From NCBI GenBank assembly GCA_043775355.1, contig JAYVSL010000136.1, positions 1 through 5,152 on the forward strand: a DNA stretch of 5,152 nucleotides, in the 5' to 3' direction. The first letter of the stretch is position 1. Every line of letters begins with the position of its first letter. The position numbers were made by a program, and so were the translations under genes. Below the pieces are notes generated by a model. It saw only the letters and a list, made by a program, of their open reading frames with translations. It searched no databases and was not told the DNA's origin. Below, one piece after another: positions 1-5,152 of the stretch. This DNA is from BOG-1363 sp043775355 (lineage in GTDB: Bacteria > Planctomycetota > UBA11346).

Positions 1-98
1 CCGCCGACTTCGGTGATGATGAGTTCAAGCGTGCGGCCAACCACGCGCCACGCAGCAACGCCACGCCAAGTAGTGGAAGTCAGGGTCAGCGAATCCAT
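1..98 (-). CDS. N-terminal fragment of an unidentified protein, possibly galactose-mutarotase-like (truncated by the window edge)
   Basis: An open frame of 32 complete codons starts at an ATG (96-98) and leaves the window at position 1. The start is well supported: AAGGA lies 6 nt upstream. The protein begins MDSLTLTSTTWRGVAAW and continues with a hydrophobic stretch (LELIITEVGG). A Trp-Gly opening followed by a 'LELIIT..GG' strand resembles the first strands of aldose 1-epimerase or galactose-mutarotase-like sugar-binding folds, where a GG(R/H)I-type motif follows. That is a weak impression from about 30 residues, and no catalytic residue is visible. The gene starts 22 nt after the coaX stop on the same strand, so it is probably co-transcribed with dut and coaX. 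The reading frame is reliable; the family is a guess. Confidence 0.6.
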   Translation of the reverse strand, partial: MDSLTLTSTTWRGVAAWRVVGRTLELIITEVG

Positions 99-104
99 AA
101 CGGT

Positions 105-109
105 TCCTT
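105..109 (-). promoter_or_regulatory. Shine-Dalgarno site of the truncated downstream gene
   Basis: On the minus strand this reads AAGGA, 6 nt before the ATG at 96-98, in an AT-rich stretch (TTATTAAGGA). It lies between the coaX stop and the next start. It is the best ribosome site on the minus strand of this window and fixes the start of the partial gene. Confidence 0.75.
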
Positions 110-120
110 AATAAAGATGG

Positions 121-918
121 TCAACCACGCGGAATCGCAGGGTCGGACGAACGCCGGGTGCGATCGGTAATGCGGCACAGCAATTCCATACCTTCAAGCA
201 CCAAACTCGGGCGATAACTCAGTCGCGGCAATACTGATGAAGCGATGATGAGTCCGCAATTTCCGCCGGTGGCGATATGCAGGTGGATAGCGGTTTCGCG
301 CTCTAATTTCAGCATGCACGCGGCAACCATCGGACCGTAGCCGATACCGATCGCGGCTCCGATTGCTCCATGGGTGTCAAACTGCGCGGCGTGGGCATCG
401 GGGCCAAGAACTTCCACGACCGGCAACGCCGGCGCCTGGGCAGCGAGACCGATCGCGCAACTGCGGGCACCTGGCAAAATCAAACCACCAGCAAACGTCA
501 CCGCCGTGAGCGGATTCGGATCATCATGTTCATAACGCCACGCGGTCATGGTGGTGGCAGTGCCAGCGTCGATCACCACCAGCGATTTTCGTTCTTGAAT
601 GCAACCGACTAAACCTGCTAAAACGCGATCAATACCGCAATTCGGATACTGACCCAGATCCGGCGCTGGCAACGTGTGATCACCAACCACGCGTAACCGC
701 CGACCATTGCCAACCGCCGCCCACCAACTTTCGACCATCGCGGTATTGGCCTTCGCCCCTGGCATCAACGCCAGTTCGGTGATCGTGCGATCGAATGGTT
801 TTACGAACTCGTCTAACGCTGTGGTTTGCGGATTTAACCGCTGAAACTGCCAGATTCCGCCATCTTGAGCGAGACCAAGTTTGATCGTCGAATTACCGCA
901 ATCCGCTAGTAAGCGCAT
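121..918 (-). CDS. coaX: Type III pantothenate kinase (CoaX family)
   Basis: This enzyme phosphorylates pantothenate with ATP, the first step of coenzyme A synthesis, in the cytoplasm. Type III kinases belong to the ASKHA fold, usually need a monovalent cation and resist CoA feedback (family knowledge). Counting from the ATG at 916-918 (265 aa; the family is usually about 250-270), the marks seen are: phosphate-1 loop DCGNSTIK at 6-13 with Asp6; Tyr91 and GIDR at 95-98, whose Asp97 matches the catalytic base; DAGTATT at 117-123 with Asp117; GGLILPG at 144-150; ATGGN at 216-220; and C-terminal LVLEGMELL at 239-247. The acidic trio Asp6, Asp97 and Asp117 has the family spacing. The frame stays open upstream to a TTG at 964-966 (281 aa, 4 nt after dut), but the conserved N-terminus starts right at MRLLADCGN, so I chose the ATG. 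Its ribosome site is weak. The gene follows dut by 52 nt. Confidence 0.93.
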   Translation of the reverse strand: MRLLADCGNSTIKLGLAQDGGIWQFQRLNPQTTALDEFVKPFDRTITELALMPGAKANTAMVESWWAAVGNGRRLRVVGDHTLPAPDLGQYPNCGIDRVLAGLVGCIQERKSLVVIDAGTATTMTAWRYEHDDPNPLTAVTFAGGLILPGARSCAIGLAAQAPALPVVEVLGPDAHAAQFDTHGAIGAAIGIGYGPMVAACMLKLERETAIHLHIATGGNCGLIIASSVLPRLSYRPSLVLEGMELLCRITDRTRRSSDPAIPRG

Positions 919-970
919 GGGCTCATCGCCGCGACCATGAAGGCCGTCCGCAAATTCGCCGCGCAATCAT

Positions 971-1420
971 TCACGATTTCACTCCCGTCGAGCCGAATCC
1001 GCCTTCACCACGCTTGGTACTTTCCAGCTCGGTGACGTGACGCCACTTAATGCGCTCCACCGGCGCGACTACCAACTGAGCAATGCGCGTGCCGCGCAAG
1101 ATATTCATCGGCTCATCACCCAGGTTGGCGAGAATGATCTTCACCTCACCGCGATAATCGCTGTCGATGGTGCCGGGACTGTTCAGCACCGTCAGTCCAT
1201 TATTGAGGGCCAAGCCCGAACGCGGACGAACCTGCGCCTCAAAACCAGCAGGCACGGCAATCTGCATACCGGTGGGAATCAGCACGCGTTTGCCGGGAAG
1301 AATCTCCACCGGGGCGTCGATCGCCGCCACCAAGTCCAAACCCGCCGCGCCAGGCGTGGCATAGGCGGGTAACTTCAAGCCGGCAAAGTGGGGCAGCGTA
1401 ACAACGTGGACCTCAGTCAT
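971..1420 (-). CDS. dut: Deoxyuridine 5'-triphosphate nucleotidohydrolase (trimeric dUTPase)
   Basis: This enzyme hydrolyses dUTP to dUMP and pyrophosphate, which keeps uracil out of DNA and supplies dUMP for thymidylate synthesis. All five motifs of the homotrimeric family are present in order, counted from the ATG at 1418-1420 (149 aa, a normal length): motif I PGAAGLDL 23-30; motif II PRSGLA 66-71; motif III GLTVLNSPGTIDSDYRG 75-91, with the catalytic Asp86; motif IV GTRIAQLVV 110-118; and motif V RGEGGFGSTG 137-146, the flexible arm that closes over the active site. The enzyme should therefore be active. The frame is open 42 codons further upstream to a TTG (1544-1546), with an in-frame ATG at 1517-1519, but those residues match nothing in the family and dUTPases normally start shortly before the first strand. 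No clear Shine-Dalgarno precedes any of the candidate starts. First gene of the minus-strand group. Confidence 0.95.
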   Translation of the reverse strand: MTEVHVVTLPHFAGLKLPAYATPGAAGLDLVAAIDAPVEILPGKRVLIPTGMQIAVPAGFEAQVRPRSGLALNNGLTVLNSPGTIDSDYRGEVKIILANLGDEPMNILRGTRIAQLVVAPVERIKWRHVTELESTKRGEGGFGSTGVKS

Positions 1421-1485
1421 GGGCGGGGATGGTTCGGCCTCAATCGGCGACTGCAAGGGCGGGGAAACATGGACGATCGACCGGT

Positions 1486-1500
1486 AGTCAGAAGCTGACT
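1486..1500. other. Small perfect hairpin in the presumed dut leader
   Basis: AGTCAG, a 3-nt loop, then CTGACT: a perfect 6-bp stem. It lies 66 nt upstream of the dut ATG and downstream of the proposed minus-strand -10 box, so it would be in the 5' leader of the dut mRNA. There is no following U-run, so it does not look like a terminator. A stem this short can arise by chance. Confidence 0.3.
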
Positions 1501-1565
1501 GGAAACTAAAGAATGACATGGAGGACCAGAGAACCAGTGAAGCCAAAAGCCAAGAATCAGCGTAG

Positions 1566-1571
1566 ATTATA
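1566..1571 (-). promoter_or_regulatory. Candidate -10 box for the dut-coaX transcription unit
   Basis: The minus strand reads TATAAT here, an exact match to the sigma-70-type -10 consensus, in the AT-rich core of the inverted repeat. The hexamer at the right distance upstream (minus strand of 1589-1594, GAGAAT, 17-nt spacer) is a poor -35, so activation or a different -35 preference would be needed. Transcription would start near 1559, giving about a 140-nt leader before the dut ATG at 1420, or about 40 nt before the ATG at 1519. Correct strand and position, but not proven. Confidence 0.4.
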
Positions 1572-1576
1572 TGGTT

Positions 1577-1594
1577 GAGAATCCGTTCATTCTC
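1577..1594. other. Short hairpin beside the candidate -10 box
   Basis: GAGAAT, a 6-nt loop (CCGTTC), then ATTCTC. The perfect 6-bp stem sits between the candidate -10 box and the right arm of the inverted repeat, overlapping where a minus-strand -35 would lie. It could be part of an operator or just a chance palindrome. Confidence 0.3.
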
Positions 1595-1610
1595 CGGTCC
1601 TCCGGTCCTC
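1595..1610. repeat. Two tandem copies of the 8-mer CGGTCCTC
   Basis: CGGTCCTC occurs at 1595-1602 and again at 1603-1610 with no gap, inside the right arm of the inverted repeat. The left arm carries a degenerate version of the same doubled unit, which suggests that the arms are related copies rather than a chance match. Confidence 0.6.
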
Positions 1611-1611
1611 C

Positions 1612-1752
1612 ATGTCAGATTTCGCCTTTTCCATACAGCTTCTCAGCTCACATGGTGAGCAAGCCGCCCAGCAGCGCCGCCCCGAGCGCATCCTTGCCCC
1701 CTTCCCAGCCGCCCTAGTCTTCGGCCCCTTCGGAGAGTACGCATGCGCCTAA
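1612..1752 (+). CDS. Possible 46-aa upstream ORF overlapping the smc start (doubtful)
   Basis: The frame begins MSDFAFSIQLLSSHGEQAAQ, continues with a Pro/Ala-rich stretch, and ends at the TAA at 1750-1752, overlapping the first 10 nt of smc in another frame. I recognise no family, signal peptide or membrane segment. No Shine-Dalgarno precedes its ATG; the bases there are pyrimidine-rich (TCCTCC). It starts inside the right arm of the inverted repeat. The overlap would permit translational coupling to smc, but smc has its own ribosome site, so this may simply be a chance open frame. Confidence 0.15.
   Translation: MSDFAFSIQLLSSHGEQAAQQRRPERILAPFPAALVFGPFGEYACA
1732..1737 (+). promoter_or_regulatory. 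Shine-Dalgarno site of smc
   Basis: GGAGAG lies 5 nt before the ATG at 1743. It stands out in an otherwise C-rich stretch and agrees with the start predicted from the conserved MRLK opening of SMC proteins. Confidence 0.75.
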
Positions 1753-4700
1753 AGCGGTTGGAAACCTTCGGTTTCAAGTCATTCGCCGACCGCATGACTT
1801 TCGACTTTGAAGAAGGCATTACGGCGGTCATCGGACCCAATGGTTGCGGCAAATCCAATATCGTCGATTCGATTAAATGGGTGATCGGTGAACAGTCAGC
1901 GAAAGCCCTGCGTGGCGACGACATGACCGATGTGATTTTCAACGGCTGTGCGACTCGTCGCGGGATGGCGTTTGCGGAGGTTACCCTGGTGCTCGACCAA
2001 GTCGGCGCGCAGCTCGGGATGGAAAGCGACGAGGTCGCCATTACGCGACGGCTGACGCGCGATGGCAATTCATCTTATTTTCTGAGTGGAAAACCTTGCC
2101 GTTTAAAAGATATCAAAGAACTGTTCATGGACACCGGCGTTGGCACGGCTGCCTATTCGGTCATCGAGCAAGGCCGGGTCGGATTCATTTTAGAATCGAA
2201 CACCAAAGATCGGCGCGTCATCTTAGAAGAAGCGGCTGGCATTTCGCGCTATAAAGCCAGGCGCAAAGTGGCGCTGCGCAAACTTGAGCGCGTCGAGCTT
2301 GACCTCCAGCGCATCAGCGAAGTGCTGGGCGAAGTTCGTCGCCGCGTCAAAGCCGTGACGCGTCAGGCGCAGGCCGCTTTGCGTTTCAAGGAATTGAGCG
2401 AGCAAGTGCGCGAACTGCGCATGGCTTTCGCTTTAGAAGAATTTGGTCGACTGACCGGCGAACTGACGGCGCATAGCAGTCGCAGCGATCAACTGGCTAA
2501 CAGCGGCGCTGAAGTCGCTGCACGTCTAGGCGAACTTGAGGCGGCTCTGGCCACCGCCGATCTGCGCTTGGTGCAATTGGAAAACGAAATCCGCTCACAA
2601 GAACAAGTCCGCGCTGACGCACAAAGTAAACGCGACGTTGCCGATTCGCGCTCAAAAGACGCGCGTTATCGCTTGGTTGAAGTCGACCAACACGAAGCTG
2701 CTGATCGCCAAGCGCTGTCCAGCCTTGATGCCAAGATCGAAGCGCTGACCGCCGAACATACGCAAGCTGAACATAATTTGGCCAACGTTGAAAGCGGCGG
2801 TTCAGGCGACACCACGCTGAACAGCGCGCTGAAAGATAAACGCGATGCGCTCGACGCGGCCATGGCAGCGGTCGACATGTTGGTGTCCGAAGTCGAAGAC
2901 GCTAAGGCCAAACAAGTTGAATGTCTGCGCGAACTTTCGCGCATCGAAGCGGAACAAGGCCGCGTCGAAAGCGCACGACAAGCAACGTCTGATCGCCGCA
3001 AACGTTTGGAAGATCGCAGCGGCGGGCAAACCGATTCACTGATGTCAGCGCGCGTCGCCGAAGCGTCCGCGCAATCGGCGCTGGGCGCGCTGATTACTGG
3101 CGCCGCCGAGTTGCACACCCAACTCGACGAACACATACGTGCACGCGAAACGGCAATCGCGGAAGGAAATCGGCTGGACAGCGAACTCAATGAAGTTCGC
3201 CACCAATCAGCGCGAGCCGAAACCGGCTTGCTGATGCTGCAAGAGCAAGAGAAGCGCGCTGAGGGCGTGTTTCGCGGCGTCAAAGACGTGCTCCAACAAA
3301 TGGACCGTTTCCCAGGCATCATCGGGATGGTCGCCGATCTCTGTCGCGTGCCGGATGATTATGTCATCGCGATTGAAACTGCGCTCGGCGGCCAAGCGCA
3401 GAACATCATTACCGAAACGCAAGAAGCCGCGCGCGACGCCATTCATTTTCTTAAAAAAGAACGTCGTGGCCGTGCCACGTTCTTGCCACTCAACGATATC
3501 CACGGCAGTGAACGAGTAGATCAGCGCGTCTTGCGCGAAGCCGGCGTGGTTGGCCTCGCTAGTCGCCTGATCGAATTCGACAGCAAATTTCAACATGCTT
3601 TTGAGCACTTGCTGGGCAACGTCTTGATCGTTGAAACGCTTGACCACGCCATCGCCCTACGGCGAAACCACCGCGTTTCATGCCGTTTAGTCACGCTTGA
3701 TGGCGAAGTGGTCAACGCTGGCGGCGCCATGACCGGCGGTCGCCAACAAGGCGCTGACAACGGCGGTTTGGTCTCACGTAAAAACGAAATTCGCAAATTA
3801 GAAGATCAACTGGCTGAGGTCACCAAACGTAAATCGACCGTCGGCACCGCCCGCGACCAAGCCAAGAAAGACGCCTTCGAACGTTCTTTGCGAGTCGAAG
3901 AAACGCGCCGCTCTATTCAACAAACCGATCGCAACGTCGGGGAAGCCAAAGCCCAGTTGATGAAGGCCGAACGCGACCGCCTGCATTTGGAAGACGCCAC
4001 CAGCAGCTTCGGCGCCGAACTGCAAGAAATCGCTGCTGAAATCAGCAAGATCGAAACTGAGGCACGTGATCTGCTCGGACAACGTGAATGGTTCGCCGCG
4101 CTCGATCGCAATTTGGATGAAAGCATCCGCCGCATGCAGAGTGATTTGGAGGCCAAGGCCGCCCATCGCAATCGCATCCAAGACGACGTCAGCAATTTAC
4201 GCGTCAGTGTCGCGACCACGCAAGAACGCCAAGAGGCCGTCCGCAATCATCTCAGTCATTTGGTGCGCAGCCTGCAAGAGCTGGAAGACCAGAAGAGCGA
4301 ACGCGAACGTCGCCTGACCGGGCTTGACGCGAAGCGCGCCGAACTGCGCCAAATCGCCGATGAAAATCAGCGTATCTATGGTGAAGAATCGGTGCAGGTG
4401 GCCAAGCTTGCCGAACTGCTCGCAGCTTTAATCAAAGAACGCGATGACCTGCGCAACGGTGTTGAAGGCCAGCGCCAAGAAGCACGCGCCTTGTCTGGTC
4501 GCCAACGCGGCATGGAAAATGAGCGCAACCAACTCGAAGTCAAAATTGGCGAAGCCAAAGTCCGCATCGAAGGTTTGGCCCAGCGCATCATGGATGATTA
4601 CCAACTCGATTTGGCCGAGGCATTCAGCAACTACGTCCGCCCAGCAGATCTCGATTGGCCGAAAATTCGCCAGGATCTGGCTGCCACCGAAAAAGAATTG

Positions 4701-5152
4701 GCGTCAATCGGCCCGGTGAATCTTGCCGCCATCGACGAACTGGAAGAAGTTCAGGCACGCGAAACCTTCCTCGATAAACAGTTCACCGATCTGAGCCACG
4801 CGCAGCAAAAGCTCGGCGAGATCATCGAACAGATCAATGACATCAGTCGCAAATTGTTCGAGCAGACCTACCGCGACGTCCGCAAGAACTTCCAAGAATT
4901 ATTCCGCAAGTTGTTCGGCGGCGGCAAGGCCGACTTGATCCTCGAAAAACCGGTAGCGACCACCGAAGTCATGCCCGATGGCGAAGTGGTCACCCACAAA
5001 GCCGTGCCGCTCGACATTCTGGAAGCAGGCCTAGAGATCGTCGCCCAACCGCCGGGCAAGAATCCAAAAATCATCACCCAGTTGTCCGGTGGCGAAAAAG
5101 CACTCACCGCAATTGCGCTACTGTTTGCGGTCTATCAGACCAAGCCCAGCCC
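1743..5152 (+). CDS. smc: Chromosome partition protein SMC (3' end outside the window)
   Basis: SMC homodimers, with the kleisin ScpA and with ScpB, form an ATP-driven ring that folds and helps segregate the chromosome (family knowledge). The frame is open for 1136 codons plus 2 bases to the window edge; bacterial SMCs are usually about 1150-1200 aa, so perhaps 50-60 residues are missing. Seen in order: start MRLKRLETFGFKSF; Walker A GPNGCGKS 31-38 (Lys37); R-loop ALRG with Arg57; Q-loop IEQGR with Gln143; EEAAGISRYKAR leading into the first coiled-coil arm (about 170-520); hinge about 523-667, from FPGIIGMV to GGAMTGG; the returning arm (about 670-985); GPVNL 990-994; LFGGGKADL 1057-1065; and ABC signature LSGGEKAL 1114-1121. 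The last residues visible, KPSP, normally sit just before Walker B. The start is fixed by homology and the GGAGAG site. It is divergent from dut. ScpA and ScpB are not in the window. Confidence 0.97.
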   Translation, partial: MRLKRLETFGFKSFADRMTFDFEEGITAVIGPNGCGKSNIVDSIKWVIGEQSAKALRGDDMTDVIFNGCATRRGMAFAEVTLVLDQVGAQLGMESDEVAITRRLTRDGNSSYFLSGKPCRLKDIKELFMDTGVGTAAYSVIEQGRVGFILESNTKDRRVILEEAAGISRYKARRKVALRKLERVELDLQRISEVLGEVRRRVKAVTRQAQAALRFKELSEQVRELRMAFALEEFGRLTGELTAHSSRSDQLANSGAEVAARLGELEAALATADLRLVQLENEIRSQEQVRADAQSKRDVADSRSKDARYRLVEVDQHEAADRQALSSLDAKIEALTAEHTQAEHNLANVESGGSGDTTLNSALKDKRDALDAAMAAVDMLVSEVEDAKAKQVECLRELSRIEAEQGRVESARQATSDRRKRLEDRSGGQTDSLMSARVAEASAQSALGALITGAAELHTQLDEHIRARETAIAEGNRLDSELNEVRHQSARAETGLLMLQEQEKRAEGVFRGVKDVLQQMDRFPGIIGMVADLCRVPDDYVIAIETALGGQAQNIITETQEAARDAIHFLKKERRGRATFLPLNDIHGSERVDQRVLREAGVVGLASRLIEFDSKFQHAFEHLLGNVLIVETLDHAIALRRNHRVSCRLVTLDGEVVNAGGAMTGGRQQGADNGGLVSRKNEIRKLEDQLAEVTKRKSTVGTARDQAKKDAFERSLRVEETRRSIQQTDRNVGEAKAQLMKAERDRLHLEDATSSFGAELQEIAAEISKIETEARDLLGQREWFAALDRNLDESIRRMQSDLEAKAAHRNRIQDDVSNLRVSVATTQERQEAVRNHLSHLVRSLQELEDQKSERERRLTGLDAKRAELRQIADENQRIYGEESVQVAKLAELLAALIKERDDLRNGVEGQRQEARALSGRQRGMENERNQLEVKIGEAKVRIEGLAQRIMDDYQLDLAEAFSNYVRPADLDWPKIRQDLAATEKELASIGPVNLAAIDELEEVQARETFLDKQFTDLSHAQQKLGEIIEQINDISRKLFEQTYRDVRKNFQELFRKLFGGGKADLILEKPVATTEVMPDGEVVTHKAVPLDILEAGLEIVAQPPGKNPKIITQLSGGEKALTAIALLFAVYQTKPS

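Larger units (their letters stand above)
1514..1617. repeat. 22-bp imperfect inverted repeat with 60-nt central region
   Basis: The left arm 1514-1535 and right arm 1596-1617 are reverse complements at 20 of 22 positions; the mismatches are 1528/1603 and 1532/1599. The outer 14 bp are perfect (TGACATGGAGGACC against GGTCCTCCATGTCA). Each arm read outward ends in CCTCCATGTCA, so the two arms present the same sequence to the two divergent genes. The 60-nt middle (1536-1595) is AT-richer than its surroundings. It could be a symmetric regulatory site, a short MITE-like or REP-like element, or a foldback structure in either transcript. The pairing is seen directly; the role is unknown. Confidence 0.75.
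1421..1742. other. Divergent intergenic region between dut and smc
   Basis: About 320 nt with no recognised gene, placed so that it must carry the promoters of both divergent transcription units. From left to right it holds: two copies of GGGCGGGGA (1421-1429 and 1457-1465; TCCCCGCCC on the dut strand, one directly before its ATG); a small hairpin at 1486-1500; the left arm of an inverted repeat (1514-1535); an AT-rich core with a minus-strand TATAAT; a second hairpin (1577-1594); the right arm with an 8-bp tandem repeat; and a C-rich stretch (about 1660-1730) leading to the smc ribosome site. I see no tRNA-like or other structured RNA gene. Confidence 0.6.

Noticed and set aside
529..568. 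No Asp after GTATT in CoaX (TTMTAW where some homologues have TTxD)
   Set aside because: As I recall the family, this position varies among functional type III kinases. The acidic residues that matter (Asp6, Asp97, Asp117) are all present with normal spacing, so I do not call the enzyme defective.
370..612. Plus-strand open frame opposite coaX
   Set aside because: It is antisense to the conserved core of coaX, has no ribosome site and is not recognisable as a protein.
1577..1594. Hairpin as a transcription terminator
   Set aside because: The stem has only 6 bp of mixed composition, there is no T-run on either side, and it lies between divergent genes where no terminator is expected.
2666..3322. 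Long minus-strand open frame (218 codons) opposite smc
   Set aside because: It is Ser/Arg/Ala-rich low-complexity sequence, antisense to an intact coiled-coil coding region with clear SMC protein signal. This is the usual shadow of such genes, and nothing in it resembles a protein family.
3207..4181. Several minus-strand open frames across the smc hinge and second arm
   Set aside because: They overlap one another in different frames and are all antisense to the intact smc frame, which carries the conserved hinge motifs.
5082..5152. smc lacking Walker B, possibly a truncated gene
   Set aside because: The frame is still open and in register at the last base. The sequence stops exactly where Walker B would follow, so the loss is due to the window edge.
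1..5152. Mobile element, CRISPR array, tRNA or rRNA, defence system
   Set aside because: I read both strands for transposase or recombinase motifs, regularly spaced repeats and tRNA-like folds and saw none. All recognised genes are core housekeeping genes with uniform-looking composition.

Overview
This window looks like an ordinary chromosomal housekeeping segment from a bacterium with a moderately GC-rich genome (mid-50s percent by eye). It holds two divergently oriented gene groups around one intergenic region. The start of the SMC protein (MRLK, a Walker A loop written GPNGCGKSN, an LRG R-loop) reminds me of planctomycete or other PVC-group proteins. That placement is an impression from memory, not a search result.

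Left side, minus strand, read right to left: dut (dUTPase, 149 aa), then coaX (type III pantothenate kinase, 265 aa), then the first 32 codons of a third gene that leaves the window at position 1. The gaps are 52 nt (dut to the chosen coaX start) and 22 nt (coaX to the third gene), so the three probably form one transcription unit. The third gene has the clearest Shine-Dalgarno sequence of the three.

Right side, plus strand: smc, the chromosome-organising SMC ATPase, starts at 1743 behind a GGAGAG ribosome site. It runs off the right edge after 1136 complete codons. The N-terminal head, both coiled-coil arms, the hinge and the ABC signature are all present; only Walker B, the D-loop and the H-loop lie outside. 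The frame is intact throughout, and there is no sign of decay.

Centre (about 1421-1742): roughly 320 nt without a recognised gene. It contains a 22-bp inverted repeat (20 of 22 paired) spanning 1514-1617, with a perfect TATAAT on the minus strand close to its centre. An 8-bp tandem repeat lies inside its right arm, and there are two small hairpins. A 46-codon ORF overlaps the smc start by 10 nt. This is the only part of the window that the housekeeping genes do not explain.

Functionally, dut keeps uracil out of DNA and supplies dUMP for dTMP synthesis, coaX catalyses the first step of coenzyme A synthesis, and smc compacts and helps segregate the chromosome. Their adjacency suggests no shared pathway. 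I found no mobile element, CRISPR array, RNA gene, defence system or convincing new biological system.
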